A stretch of 64,000 nt of DNA, taken from positions 26,773-90,772 of the forward strand of contig NZ_KE386870.1 in assembly GCF_000429245.1 (NCBI RefSeq). Direction: 5' to 3'. This document shows positions 43,793-53,615 of this stretch, one piece after another. The stretch is from Schaalia georgiae DSM 6843. GTDB taxonomy: Bacteria; Actinomycetota; Actinomycetes; Actinomycetales; Actinomycetaceae. Numbering within the stretch: position 1 is the first letter of the stretch; each line of letters opens with the position of its first letter. Under the pieces are notes generated by a model. The model was not told the origin of the DNA. It made no database searches and was given only the letters and a program-made list of their open reading frames with translations. The position numbers were made by a program, and so were the translations under genes.

Positions 43793-45466
43793 TCACTCGC
43801 TGCCCTTGCGGCGGCGGATGCGTTTGCGCGGAGCGCGCCGGGCCGGCGCCTCGGCAGCGCGCGGGGAGTGCTCCCCGCGCCCGCGCCCGCGCGTACCGCG
43901 GTCGGAGCGCCCCTGCTTGCCGGGGTGCATAGTCTGGTCCCCGTCCTTCGAGCGCCGGGACCGGGACGAGCGGGACCGGGACGACCCCGCGGAGCGGCCC
44001 CTGCCTCGTGGGTCGCGCGACGGGCCGCCCAGGTCCTCCAGGACCTCCGCGGCCAGGCCCGGGCGGGTCCTCTTCGCGCGCGGCAGGCGCCCGGTCGTCC
44101 CCTCCGGGATGTCCAGGTCGGTGAACAGGTGAGGGGAGGTGTGGTAGGTCTCCAGGGGCTCGGGCACGCCCAACCCCAGGGCCTTCGAGATCAGCGACCA
44201 GCGGGGTGTGTCGTCCCAGTCCACGAAGGTTACAGCTGTGCCCGAGTTGCCCGCGCGGCCGGTGCGGCCGATGCGGTGGATGTAGATCTTCTCGTCCTCG
44301 GGGCACTGGTAGTTGATGACGTGGGTGACGTCATCGACGTCGATGCCGCGGGCCGCGACATCGGTGGCCACCAGGACATCCACTTTCCCGTTGCGGAACG
44401 CCCGCAGCGCCTGCTCGCGCGCGCCCTGGCCCAGGTCGCCGTGCAGGGAGCCGACAGCGAAGCCGCGCGCCGCAAGGTCCTCGCCGAGGCGGGCGGCGGT
44501 GCGCTTGGTGCGGCAGAAGATCACGGCGCGCCCGCGGCCATCGGCTTGCAGGATTCGGGCCAGGACCTCCACCTTGTTCAGCGAGTGGACGCGGTAGACG
44601 ACCTGTTTGACGGTGTTCACCGTCTGGTGCTGGTCGTCGGGGTCCTGGGCGCGGATGTGGGTGGGGTGCTCCATGAACTTGCGCGCCAGGGCGACGACGG
44701 GCCCGGGCATGGTCGCGGAGAAGAGCATGGTGTGGCGGTGGGAGGGGACGCGCGAGAGCAGGGTCTCCACGTCGGGCAGGAAGCCCAGGTCCAGCATCTC
44801 GTCGGCCTCGTCCAGGACGACGGTTTCGACGCCGGACAGGTGCAGGTGCCCCTGGCGCAGCAGATCGATGAGGCGCCCGGGGGTGCCCACGACCACGTCC
44901 GCCCCCTTCTTGAGGGCGGAGATCTGCGGTTCGAAGGCGACGCCGCCGTAGATCTCCACGATGCGGGTCGACAGGTACTTCGCTGCGGCGCGCAGATCCG
45001 AGGCGACCTGCTTGGACAGCTCGCGGGTGGGCAGGACGATGAGGGCCTGCGGGTTGTTCGGGTTGAGCAGGTCGTCGAAGCCGGGCTCGTCGGGGGCGAT
45101 GACGTCCTCGAGGACGGGGATGCCGAAGCCGAGGGTTTTGCCGGTGCCGGTCTTGGCCTGGCCGATGATGTCGTGGCGGTCCAGGGCGGGGCCCAGCGTG
45201 AGCGCCTGGATGGGGAAGGGGTGGGTGATGCCCTGGTCCTCCAGGGCGTCGACTATGGGGTCGGTGACCCCGAAGTCGGCGAAGGACTTGCGCGAGAAGT
45301 CCTCGTCGCCGCGTTCGGAGATGTCGGGGGTGGCCTCGGGGACCTCGGGCGCGGCGGGGACGATGTTCCCCAGGCGCACGACGCCCGCTGAGTAGTGGTC
45401 CGAGGCGGGGGCCGGGTTGGTGGGCGCCTTTGCTTCGTCGGTGCCCTGGGTGTTCGTGGAAGTCAC
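43793..45466 (-). CDS. DEAD-box RNA helicase
   Basis: 557 residues. Motifs in order: Q-motif (FADFGVTDPIVDALEDQG...PFPIQ), motif I AKTGTGKT, Ia PTRELSKQ, motif II VLDEADEM, motif III FSATMPG, motif V ATDVAARGIDVDDV, and VI IHRIGRTGRAG. The C-terminus is a basic Arg/Ser-rich tail, typical of RhlE-type RNA helicases that act on mRNA or ribosomes. I chose the GTG at 45466 (MTSTNTQGTDE); an open frame to an ATG at 45595 adds Arg-rich residues that look untranslated. rhlE next to a ferritin-like gene, DUF3107 and adnAB matches the mycobacterial Rv3211-Rv3201c order. Confidence 0.9.
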   Translation of the reverse strand: MTSTNTQGTDEAKAPTNPAPASDHYSAGVVRLGNIVPAAPEVPEATPDISERGDEDFSRKSFADFGVTDPIVDALEDQGITHPFPIQALTLGPALDRHDIIGQAKTGTGKTLGFGIPVLEDVIAPDEPGFDDLLNPNNPQALIVLPTRELSKQVASDLRAAAKYLSTRIVEIYGGVAFEPQISALKKGADVVVGTPGRLIDLLRQGHLHLSGVETVVLDEADEMLDLGFLPDVETLLSRVPSHRHTMLFSATMPGPVVALARKFMEHPTHIRAQDPDDQHQTVNTVKQVVYRVHSLNKVEVLARILQADGRGRAVIFCRTKRTAARLGEDLAARGFAVGSLHGDLGQGAREQALRAFRNGKVDVLVATDVAARGIDVDDVTHVINYQCPEDEKIYIHRIGRTGRAGNSGTAVTFVDWDDTPRWSLISKALGLGVPEPLETYHTSPHLFTDLDIPEGTTGRLPRAKRTRPGLAAEVLEDLGGPSRDPRGRGRSAGSSRSRSSRSRRSKDGDQTMHPGKQGRSDRGTRGRGRGEHSPRAAEAPARRAPRKRIRRRKGSE

Positions 45467-45799
45467 GATCTGCCTTGTCTCCCGGCAGCGCCGGGGTAGG
45501 GGTGGCAGCCGATCGCGCATTGTCAATGCCGGGCGGGCAGTGCCGCGGCGCGCGTTCTCGTTCGTTTCAAGCGACCGGTCAGCCATGGTCGTCATTGATT
45601 TTACCGGGTACGCATAGGATCGGGCTGGAGGCGCTGGTCACAGGCGGTGCGCGTGGGCGGCGCCGCGGCGCGCGATGCTCGGGCGGCGACTGGCGCGAAC
45701 CCGCTGGTCGGCGCCCTCCGCCAGGCCCCGGCGGCGGGCGCGAGGGGGGAGTGAGGAGTCGGGCGCTCCGCGCGGGTGGGCGGCGGAGGGCGCGCGGAC

Positions 45800-45811
45800 T
45801 ATCCTGGGGGA
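45800..45811 (+). promoter_or_regulatory. putative leaderless promoter of ferritin-like gene
   Basis: TATCCT lies six bases before the ATG. GGGGGA between could double as a ribosome site. Confidence 0.4.
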
Positions 45812-46441
45812 ATGGCACACGAATACGAACCCGTGTCGGAAACCGACGCAGACGTCATCGGCCTTCTGGCCTTCTCCGCGCTGGCGATCATGACCAGGCT
45901 CGCCAAGGACGGCGACCAGGCTCCCAGCATCGAGGCGCACATCACGCACGCGCGCATGAGCGCGAAGGCCTTCGGGCTCTTCGAGCAACTGGAGGTGTGG
46001 AGCGCCCACCGCGGCGTCGACCTGGAGGCGGCGGCGGGCCAGTACTCGGGGCTCTACGACGACCTCGACGCGCGCACCCGCCCGTCCACCTGGTCGGAGC
46101 GCTCGGTGAAGACCTTCGTGACGGTGGGCATCATCGGGGACATGCTGCTGCGGATCTCGCAGATCCACGGGCTCTTCCAGGACCGCGAGGAGATGTGGCC
46201 CTTCGAGCAGGAGCAGTGGGTGCGCGAGCACCTGGCGCCCCAGATCGAAGAGGATCCGCAGCTGGCGGCCCGCTTGTCGCTGTGGTCCCGGCGCGTCGCC
46301 GGGGAAGTGCTGGGCCTGGTGCGCGCGACGCTGTTCACCCACCCGGACTTGTCGGGCAGCCCCGAGGCGTCGGACGAGATCGCCGCGTACATCACGAAGC
46401 GGCACGGGGAGCGCCTGGCGGGCATCCACTTGAAGGCGTAG
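45812..46441 (+). CDS. ferritin-like fold protein (MiaE-type, actinobacterial)
   Basis: 209 residues, all-helical. Carboxylate and His positions in pattern EAHITHARMSAKAF and FEQLEVWSAHRG suggest a ferritin-like di-metal site related to the tRNA hydroxylase MiaE family. Actinobacterial members sit between rhlE and DUF3107 (compare Rv3210c). Enzymatic activity is unproven. The ATG at 45812 was chosen over one 36 bases upstream for the TATCCT box and the start of conserved sequence. Convergent with DUF3107. Confidence 0.75.
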   Translation: MAHEYEPVSETDADVIGLLAFSALAIMTRLAKDGDQAPSIEAHITHARMSAKAFGLFEQLEVWSAHRGVDLEAAAGQYSGLYDDLDARTRPSTWSERSVKTFVTVGIIGDMLLRISQIHGLFQDREEMWPFEQEQWVREHLAPQIEEDPQLAARLSLWSRRVAGEVLGLVRATLFTHPDLSGSPEASDEIAAYITKRHGERLAGIHLKA

Positions 46442-46484
46442 CGGGACCAGGCCCCGTTCACACCGGCGGGGGCCGCCGCCCGGG

Positions 46485-46709
46485 TCAGCTCACCGCGAAG
46501 CCCACGCGCCGGTCGGACTTGCGCGCGATCTGCACGTAGGCGACGGCCGCGGCGGGCACCAGGACGCGGTCCCCCTTCACGTCGGTGAGGGAGACGACGC
46601 CGCCCGAGGCGATCGCCTGCTCGATGGTGCGCACCAGGGCCGCCTCGTCGATGTCGATCTCGAGGGGCAGCTCGCGGGCGGAGTCTCTCACGCCGATCAC
46701 AATGTTCAT
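46485..46709 (-). CDS. DUF3107 small protein
   Basis: 74 residues: MNIVIGVRDSARELPLEIDI at the N-terminus, VSLTDVKGDRVLVPAAAVAY in the core and GFAV at the end. This matches the actinobacterial DUF3107 (TB9.4/Rv3208A) family. Function unknown. AGGAGG precedes the ATG. Divergent from adnA with 80 bases between. Confidence 0.92.
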   Translation of the reverse strand: MNIVIGVRDSARELPLEIDIDEAALVRTIEQAIASGGVVSLTDVKGDRVLVPAAAVAYVQIARKSDRRVGFAVS

Positions 46710-46789
46710 CAGGGGCCTCCTGGTCGCGTTTCGCTATCGGCCCCATCGTATGCGCCGCAGACGCGCATGGCGTCTGCCAGTATTCAGTC

Positions 46790-49700
46790 ATGAGCGAAAT
46801 CGATGTCAGGCTGCGCCCGCGCCCCCGGGGATGGGCCCGCCTGCCCGCCCTCGACCGCGCGCAGGCCGCCGTCGTGGAGGCGGCGCGCCACCGTGATGTC
46901 ATCGCGCGGGGCGCCCCCTCCTCAGGGCGCACCACCGTCGCGCTCGCGGTCCTGGCCGGGGCCGTGGCCGACGGACGCAGCGCCGTCCTGCTGGTGCCCG
47001 ACCGCGCCCGCGCCGACCACCTGGCCCCGCGCGCGCAGGTCCTGGCGCCCAACGCTGTCCGCCCGGTGCGCACCCCCGCCTCCTTCGCATACCAGGTCGT
47101 CTCCACATGGCGCACCCGGAGGCGCTCCCCGCTGGGCGCCGTGGAACTGGTGACCGGCTCGGCCCAGGACCAGGCGATCGCGCGCCTCATCGAGTCGGTG
47201 CCCGCCCCTTGGCCCGAGCAGATCCCCGCCCAGATGCGGGCGATGCCCGCCTTCCGCGCGGAGCTGCGCAACCTGTTCGCCCGGGCCGGGGAGGCGGGGA
47301 TGGACGGCGAGGCCCTCATCGCCGCGGGCGAGCGCTTCGAGCAGGGGCAGTGGGTGGCCGCCGGGCACCTGCTGCGCGCACTGCTCGACGCCTCCCTCAC
47401 CGGCCCCGAGTGCCCCGGCGCCCTGCGCGTCGACCTCTCCCGCATCCAGGCCCTCGCCGCAGACCTGGTGGGCTCGTGGGAGCACGACGGGGAGGCTGCG
47501 GGCGTGAGCGCGCCCCCGCCCGTGCCCGACGTGGTCGTGGTCGACGACCTGCAGGACTGCACGCCCTCGACGATCACGCTTCTGCGCGCCTGCCGCGCGG
47601 CGGGCGCCAGGGTCGTCGCCCTGTCCGACTCCGATGTCGCGGTCGCCGGATACCGGGGCGGGGAGCCGCACCTGGACCTGCGCCTCGCCTCGGCGCTGGG
47701 CGTGGGCATCGACGAGCTCGACCGTGTCCATGGTCCCTCGCCCCGGATCAGGGCCCTGGTAGCCGACGCCGCCTCGCGCGTCACCCAGTCGGGGCCCTCC
47801 GCGCGACGGCGGGCCGGGGCCGACGGCGACGACGCGGAGCGCCCCCTGCGCACGCACCTGGCGGCCACGCCCGCGCAGATGGGCGCCCTCATCGCCCGGG
47901 AACTGCGCGCCCACCGCCTCCACGACGCCGTGGCGTGGTCGGGCCAGGTCGTCATCGTGCGCTCGGCGTCGATGGTGGACGAGATGCGCCGCCACCTGTC
48001 GCGCGGGGGCGTTCCCGTGGCGGGCGGGGGCCGCGCCTTCGACTTCGCCGCCCAACCGGTGACCCGCCTCATGCTCGACCTGCTGGTGGTGCCCCGGGGC
48101 GGGTCCACCGCGGAAGGGGCGGTGCGCGCGGGAGTGGCCAAGCGGCTCCTCGCCTCGGCCCTGGTGGGGGCTGACATGCTGGCCGTGCACCGCCTGCTGC
48201 GCGGACTCGCGGAGCAGCGGCCCGATGGGGCCGAGGCGGGGGGCCGCGCGACAGACGACGGGCGGCGGAAACCCACTGCGGGGGCCGAGGCGGGGGAGCC
48301 CGCTCCGCCGTGCTCCTCCGGGCCCCCGGACACCGCCGACCTGATCGCCGACCCGGCCTTGTGGGGCCCCCTGCTGCGGGACGCGGCGGGCTGGAAGGGC
48401 AGGCGCGCGGCAGCGGCAGCGGAACTCGCCGACGCGCTCGGCAGGGCGGGCGCCGTGTGGGAGGCCGCGGGCGCTGGCGGGACGAGGCGCCCCCAGGAAG
48501 CGCTGTGGGCGATGTGGAGCGCCGCAGGCGTCGCCGACCAGTGGCGCTCGCGGGCGATGGCCGACGACGCGGAGTCCGGGTGGTACGACGACCAATTGGA
48601 CGCCGTCGTCGCCCTCATGCGCGTCGCGGACGTGTGGGAGCAGCGCAACCCCGGGGGAGCGGCGGGCCGTTTCGCCGAGGAGCTGTTGGGCGGCTCGGTG
48701 CCCATCGACACGATCTCCCGCGTGGGGCAACGGCCCGAGGGCGTCGAGGTGCTCACCCCCGCGCAGGCGGTAGGGCGGCACTGGGACGTGGTCGCCGTCG
48801 TCGGCCTGCAGGACGGGGCGTGGCCGAATATGCGGCTGCGCGACCGGATCCTGCGCGCGGACCTGCTGGCCGACGTGGGGGCAGGGCGCACCACCACCGA
48901 CCCGGAGGGGAACGAGGCGCTCATCGACTCCACCAGGGCGGCCCGCAAATCCGTCCTGGACGAGGAGTACCGCCTGCTGGTGGCGGCCCTGTCGCGCGCC
49001 ACTCGTTTCATCCACGCGGGCGCGGTGAGGAACGAGCACCAGGCGCCCTCCGCGTTCTTCGACCTGGTGGCCACGCACGCAGGCACCCCAAGGACCGGCG
49101 GCGTCGTTCCCCTGGACGAGGTGCCCGCGCCCCTGTCGCTGAGCGGCCACATCGCGGCCCTGCGCCAGGACGCCGCCCGCGAGGACGGGTCGGAGCGGGC
49201 CGCCTCGGCGGTGCGGCTGCTGGCCCTGCTGGCCCGCGAGGGGGTGCGGGCCGCCCATCCGGAGCGGTGGATGGGGGCGGGTGGGACGCCCACCACGGAC
49301 GCCGCCCTCACGGGCGAGGTGGTGCTCTCCCCCTCGCAGTTCGAGAGCGCCCTCCAGTGCCCCCTGCGGTGGTTCCTCACGACCATCGGCGCCGACGGGC
49401 CGGGCACGGCCGCCCAGTCCCTGGGCACCCTGGTCCACGACATCGCCGAGCACCACCCCAACGGCACTCGCGAGCAGCTGCGGGCAGCGTTGGACGAGCG
49501 CATCGGGGAACTCGGCTACGACCTCGACACCTGGGCGGGCAGGCGCGACCACGCGCACGCCTACGCCGTCATCGACAACCTGGCCTCCTACATGGAGGGC
49601 GTGCCCGGCGCAGTCGATGTCGAGGGGACCGTGGCCGCCAGCGTGGAGGGTGTGACGATCCGCGGCCGGATGGACCGCGTCGAGCACGTCGACGGGGGCG

Positions 49701-50038
49701 TGCGCGTCACGGACATCAAGACCGGGCGCTACGGGTACACGGCGAAGAATGTGCCCGACAACCCGCAGCTGGCGGCCTATCAGATGGCACTGCTCGCATT
49801 GGGGGAGCCGGTGGTCGGCGGGCGCATCGCCCTGGTCGGCGGCGACAAGGAACGGGTGTTCGACCAGCCCGCTCTGCGCGGCGAGGACCTCGACGAGTGG
49901 CGCGCGGCGGTGCGCCGGGTCGGGGAGGCGGCGCGCGGCCCCTCCTTCCGGGCGACCCCCTCCGAGGCGGCGTGCCGTTTCTGCTCCTTCGACAGGCTGT
50001 GCCCGGCGCGCGACCGCGGCAGGAAGACGGTGGATTGA
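46790..50038 (+). CDS. adnA: AdnA-type UvrD-like helicase-nuclease subunit
   Basis: 1082 residues. An N-terminal UvrD/PcrA-like motor region, where Walker A reads GAPSSGRTT (Arg instead of the ATP-binding Lys), Walker B region VVVVDDLQD, and TPAQAVGRHWDVVAVVGLQD near motif V. The C-terminus is a PD-(D/E)XK nuclease: RGRMDRVEHVDGG then VTDIKTGRYG, with cysteines at LQCPLRWF and CRFCSFDRLC that should hold an iron-sulfur cluster as in AdnA/AddB. AdnA pairs with AdnB to resect double-strand breaks. The helicase gene for AdnB starts two bases after the stop. Loss of the Walker Lys suggests a vestigial motor, which is known for mycobacterial AdnA function. Confidence 0.9.
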   Translation: MSEIDVRLRPRPRGWARLPALDRAQAAVVEAARHRDVIARGAPSSGRTTVALAVLAGAVADGRSAVLLVPDRARADHLAPRAQVLAPNAVRPVRTPASFAYQVVSTWRTRRRSPLGAVELVTGSAQDQAIARLIESVPAPWPEQIPAQMRAMPAFRAELRNLFARAGEAGMDGEALIAAGERFEQGQWVAAGHLLRALLDASLTGPECPGALRVDLSRIQALAADLVGSWEHDGEAAGVSAPPPVPDVVVVDDLQDCTPSTITLLRACRAAGARVVALSDSDVAVAGYRGGEPHLDLRLASALGVGIDELDRVHGPSPRIRALVADAASRVTQSGPSARRRAGADGDDAERPLRTHLAATPAQMGALIARELRAHRLHDAVAWSGQVVIVRSASMVDEMRRHLSRGGVPVAGGGRAFDFAAQPVTRLMLDLLVVPRGGSTAEGAVRAGVAKRLLASALVGADMLAVHRLLRGLAEQRPDGAEAGGRATDDGRRKPTAGAEAGEPAPPCSSGPPDTADLIADPALWGPLLRDAAGWKGRRAAAAAELADALGRAGAVWEAAGAGGTRRPQEALWAMWSAAGVADQWRSRAMADDAESGWYDDQLDAVVALMRVADVWEQRNPGGAAGRFAEELLGGSVPIDTISRVGQRPEGVEVLTPAQAVGRHWDVVAVVGLQDGAWPNMRLRDRILRADLLADVGAGRTTTDPEGNEALIDSTRAARKSVLDEEYRLLVAALSRATRFIHAGAVRNEHQAPSAFFDLVATHAGTPRTGGVVPLDEVPAPLSLSGHIAALRQDAAREDGSERAASAVRLLALLAREGVRAAHPERWMGAGGTPTTDAALTGEVVLSPSQFESALQCPLRWFLTTIGADGPGTAAQSLGTLVHDIAEHHPNGTREQLRAALDERIGELGYDLDTWAGRRDHAHAYAVIDNLASYMEGVPGAVDVEGTVAASVEGVTIRGRMDRVEHVDGGVRVTDIKTGRYGYTAKNVPDNPQLAAYQMALLALGEPVVGGRIALVGGDKERVFDQPALRGEDLDEWRAAVRRVGEAARGPSFRATPSEAACRFCSFDRLCPARDRGRKTVD

Positions 50039-50039
50039 C

Positions 50040-53000
50040 ATGAGCAGCGCGAATGGGCGCCAGGACCTGCCCGCCCTGGGAATCCAGGACCTGTCGGCAC
50101 TGGGCATCCAGGCCCTCGTCGACCCGGCGAAGACCCCCACCGACGAACAGGTGCGGGTCATCGAGGCGCCGCGCCGCCCCCTCCTGGTGGTGGCGGGCGC
50201 GGGCTCGGGCAAAACCGAGACGATGTCGATGCGGGTCCTGTGGCTGGTGGCCAACCACGAGGACATCGCCCCCTCGTCGGTTCTGGGCCTGACCTTCACG
50301 CGCAAGGCCGCGGGCGAGCTGGGCGACAGGCTGCGCCAGAGGCTCGCCCTGCTGGCCAGGCGGGTCCCCCCACTGCGCGAGCGCCTCGACGAGGACCCCG
50401 TGTCCCTCACATACAACTCCTTCGCCGAGCGCATCGTCGCCGAGCACGGCATGAGGATCGGCATCGACCCGGACTTCACGATGCTCACCGAGGCGGGGGC
50501 CGTGGACCTCATGACGCAGATCGTCGAGGGGTGGCCCACGGACCTCGACGAGGACCTGTCGCCGTCGGCGGTGGTGGGGCACTGCCTGCACCTGGCGGGC
50601 GAGGTCGGCGAGCACGGGTACACGGTGGAGGAGGCGCGGGACGCCCTGGAGGAGTTCGGGCGGGACCTGGAGCAGATCGGCGCCACGAACGACACGGCGC
50701 GCAAGACCCTGCGGGCGAACGCGCGGCGCCTCGCCTACCTGGGGCCCGTCGAGGAGTTCCAGCGCCGCAAGCGCGAGGGGGGCCTGCTGGACTTCTCCGA
50801 CCAACTGGTGCTCGCCACCCGCATCGTCCGCAGTGCCCCGGCCGTGCGCGCCCAGGTGCGCGACGAGTTCCAGGCGGTGCTCCTCGACGAGTTCCAGGAC
50901 ACCTCCGTCATCCAGATGGAGTTGCTGTCCCTGCTCTTCCACGACCACGCCGTCACGGCAGTGGGCGACCCGAACCAGGCGATCTACGGGTGGAGGGGCG
51001 CGTCGGCCTCGTCCCTGGAGCGATTCCTCGACCGCTTCCAGGACGGCCCCGCCCGGCCGGGCCAGACCCTCACCCTGTCGACCGCGTGGCGCAACGACCG
51101 GAACATCCTGCGGGCCGCGAACCGCGTGGCCGCACCCCTGCGCGAGCACTCCCGGGCCGCCAAGTCCCCGGTGCTGCGCGCCAGACCGAGGGCGGGGGAG
51201 GGGAGAGTGGACATCGCCTACACGCAGGACTACCGCTCGGCCCTGGGAGCGGTCGTGGACTTCGTGTCCGCCCACAGGGCGCGGGGCACGGGGGAGGGCA
51301 AACGGCCCACCACCGCGGTCCTGTGCCGCAGGCGCTCCGACTTCCCCTACGTGGACATGGCCCTGCGGGAGGCGCGCGTGCCCACGCAGATCGTCGGCCT
51401 GGGGGGCCTGCTGGACCAGCCGTCCGTGCAGGACGCGCGCGCGGCCCTGGTGCTGGCCGACGACGTGGAGGCCTCGCCGTGGCTGGCAAGGCTGCTGGCG
51501 GGCATCGACCTGGGCGCCGCCGACCTGGTGGCGCTGGGGGACTGGGCGCGCCATTTGGCCCGCGAGGAGGGGCGCGACCCCCACCGGGCGGTGCTGCTGG
51601 ACGCCGTGGACAACCCCCCGGAACCGGGGTGGAGCGCGAGCAGCGGTGCGCGGGGGCGCCCGGCCATCAGCGGGGAGGCGGTGCGCCGCGTGCGGACCCT
51701 GGGGTCTCGGCTCCGCGCGGTGCGCGCGGGGGCGGGGCGCTCGGTCGTGGAGCAGGTGGAGCGCGCGGTCTCCATTATGGGGATCCTCGACGACGTGGTC
51801 TCCGACCCGCTGGCGGCGGGAGGGAGAGCGGCCCTGGACGCTTTCGTGGACGTGGCAGCCTCCTACGAGGCGGAGGTGCCGGGCGCCTCCCTGTCCTCGT
51901 TCCTCGCCTACTTGGACATGGCGGACGAGCGGGAGAACGGACTGGAGGCCCCCGTGTCGGAGCCGGACCCGCAGGCCGTGCAGATCATGACAGTCCACGC
52001 CTCCAAGGGCTTGGAATGGGACGGGGTCGTCGTCTTCGCGATGGACGACGGCGTGTTCCCCTCGCATTCGAAGAGGAGGACCGTGGACTGGCGGGACGGT
52101 CCGCCCACCGACTCGGGATGGGTGCGCGACGCGAGCGCACTGCCCTACCCGCTGCGCGGCGACCGCATGGACCTGCCGGACTTCGATCTGGACGTGGAGG
52201 GCGAGGCGAAGCCGTCCGCTGCTTTCAAGAAGTGGCTGGAGGGCGACTACGAGGCGCGCCTGGGCGAGCACGCGGAGCGCGAGGAGCGGCGCCTGGCGTA
52301 TGTGGCGATGACGCGGGCGCGCAGCGCGCAACTGCTGGTGGGCTCGTGGATGTACCGCACGGGCGCCTCGCCGCGCCACCCGTCGCGCTACCTCATGGAG
52401 GCCCACGCGGAGCTCTTCGCAAGGGCCGGGGCTGGCAGCGGTGCGTCCGGGGAGGGCGGGGCTGTGCCTGGCCCGGGTGACGGCGCGTCCGGCGAGGGCG
52501 GGGCTGCGTCTGGCCCGGGTGACGGAGCGTCCGGGACTGGCGGCAGTGCCGCGCCGGGGGCGGGTGGGCCCCTGGTGGTCCCCGGGGTGGGGTCCGCCCT
52601 GGTGGTGCCCCGCCCGGATGAGGAAGAGCTAGGGCGCCTGGCGCTCACAGAGGCCGAGGCCGCCTTCCCCGAGGGGCCGGGGCCATCGCGCGCCGCAGTG
52701 GCACGCGCCGCCGCCCAGGTCCGCCGCGAGATCGCGTCGATGCGCGCGGACGCGGACGTGTTCGACCTGCTGGCGCAGATGGAAGGGGAGCCGGGGGTGG
52801 CGGACACGGTGGCCCTGCTGGAGGAGCACCGCGTGTCCTTGGAGGCTCCGGTGGTCGAGATCTGGCAGGACCGCGTGCCGGCGACCTCCGTGTCGGAGCT
52901 GCTGGACGACCCGCAGACTTTCGCGGCGCGGGTGCGGCGCCCCATGCCGGCCGAGCCGTCGGAGTCGTCGGCCCTGGGCACGGTGTTCCACGCGTGGGCG

Positions 53001-53615
53001 GAGCGGCAGTTGCGCCTGGCGTCGCCCGAACCGGCGGGGGGCGATCCGGCCGCACCGGGGGACGGGCCGGTGGGCTCTCCGCTCCCGGCGGACGAGGCGG
53101 GGGGCGACGGGGGCGTGGACGCGTCGCTGGGCGGCGGCCCCCAGGTGGTCGAGGAGGCGGCGCTGGACGAGCGGTCCCGGGCGAAACTGGAGGTGCTGCG
53201 GGCGAATTTCACGGAGTTCGTCGCCACGGAGCTGGCGGGCTGCTCCCCGGTCAGTATCGAGGAGCCCTTCAGCGTGGAGGTGGGGGGCGTGTCCGTGCAG
53301 GGCCGCATCGACGCCGTCTTCGAGCGCACCCGTGGTGGCGGGCCGCGTTTCGTCGTCATCGACTGGAAGTCCGGCAGGGCCGTTAACCGGCGGACGGATC
53401 CCGCGAAGCTGCGCTACTTCACCACCCAGCTGCGCCTGTACCGGCGGGCCTGGTCCCAGCGCGCGGGCGTGCCCGAGTCGGCCGTTGAGGCGCGCGTCGC
53501 ATTCCTGGCGGGCCCGGCCTCTTTCACGGTGGAGCAACTGGAGGCCCGCTGCGGCGCGGAGCCCGGCGCGTCCTTGGACGACCTGGTGAGGGGCGCGCTC
53601 GGATCGGAAGAATAG
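50040..53615 (+). CDS. adnB: AdnB-type UvrD-like helicase-nuclease subunit
   Basis: 1191 residues. Intact superfamily 1 helicase: Q-motif (TPTDEQVRVIE), Walker A VAGAGSGKTETM, Ia GLTFTRKAAGEL, Walker B VLLDEFQDTS, motif III VGDPNQAIYGWRG, IV STAWRN, V IMTVHASKGLEWDGV, and VI YVAMTRAR. The C-terminal nuclease has QGRIDAVFERT and FVVIDWKSGRA. An Ala/Gly/Ser linker of three 14-residue repeats separates the domains. The family's lead motor. The first ATG after adnA was taken; residues upstream in frame belong to translated adnA antiframe. Confidence 0.93.
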   Translation: MSSANGRQDLPALGIQDLSALGIQALVDPAKTPTDEQVRVIEAPRRPLLVVAGAGSGKTETMSMRVLWLVANHEDIAPSSVLGLTFTRKAAGELGDRLRQRLALLARRVPPLRERLDEDPVSLTYNSFAERIVAEHGMRIGIDPDFTMLTEAGAVDLMTQIVEGWPTDLDEDLSPSAVVGHCLHLAGEVGEHGYTVEEARDALEEFGRDLEQIGATNDTARKTLRANARRLAYLGPVEEFQRRKREGGLLDFSDQLVLATRIVRSAPAVRAQVRDEFQAVLLDEFQDTSVIQMELLSLLFHDHAVTAVGDPNQAIYGWRGASASSLERFLDRFQDGPARPGQTLTLSTAWRNDRNILRAANRVAAPLREHSRAAKSPVLRARPRAGEGRVDIAYTQDYRSALGAVVDFVSAHRARGTGEGKRPTTAVLCRRRSDFPYVDMALREARVPTQIVGLGGLLDQPSVQDARAALVLADDVEASPWLARLLAGIDLGAADLVALGDWARHLAREEGRDPHRAVLLDAVDNPPEPGWSASSGARGRPAISGEAVRRVRTLGSRLRAVRAGAGRSVVEQVERAVSIMGILDDVVSDPLAAGGRAALDAFVDVAASYEAEVPGASLSSFLAYLDMADERENGLEAPVSEPDPQAVQIMTVHASKGLEWDGVVVFAMDDGVFPSHSKRRTVDWRDGPPTDSGWVRDASALPYPLRGDRMDLPDFDLDVEGEAKPSAAFKKWLEGDYEARLGEHAEREERRLAYVAMTRARSAQLLVGSWMYRTGASPRHPSRYLMEAHAELFARAGAGSGASGEGGAVPGPGDGASGEGGAASGPGDGASGTGGSAAPGAGGPLVVPGVGSALVVPRPDEEELGRLALTEAEAAFPEGPGPSRAAVARAAAQVRREIASMRADADVFDLLAQMEGEPGVADTVALLEEHRVSLEAPVVEIWQDRVPATSVSELLDDPQTFAARVRRPMPAEPSESSALGTVFHAWAERQLRLASPEPAGGDPAAPGDGPVGSPLPADEAGGDGGVDASLGGGPQVVEEAALDERSRAKLEVLRANFTEFVATELAGCSPVSIEEPFSVEVGGVSVQGRIDAVFERTRGGGPRFVVIDWKSGRAVNRRTDPAKLRYFTTQLRLYRRAWSQRAGVPESAVEARVAFLAGPASFTVEQLEARCGAEPGASLDDLVRGALGSEE
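52443..52568 (+). repeat. 42-base in-frame tandem repeat in adnB, three units
   Basis: GCGTCCGG begins units at 52443, 52485 and 52527. They encode ASGEGGAVPGPGDG-like 14-residue repeats in the linker between motor and nuclease. Confidence 0.75.

Noticed and set aside
46054..49503. 1149-codon open frame on the minus strand opposite adnA
   Set aside because: Ser/Arg/Ala-rich translation of the antisense of a clearly conserved helicase-nuclease gene; no motifs and a typical high-GC shadow.
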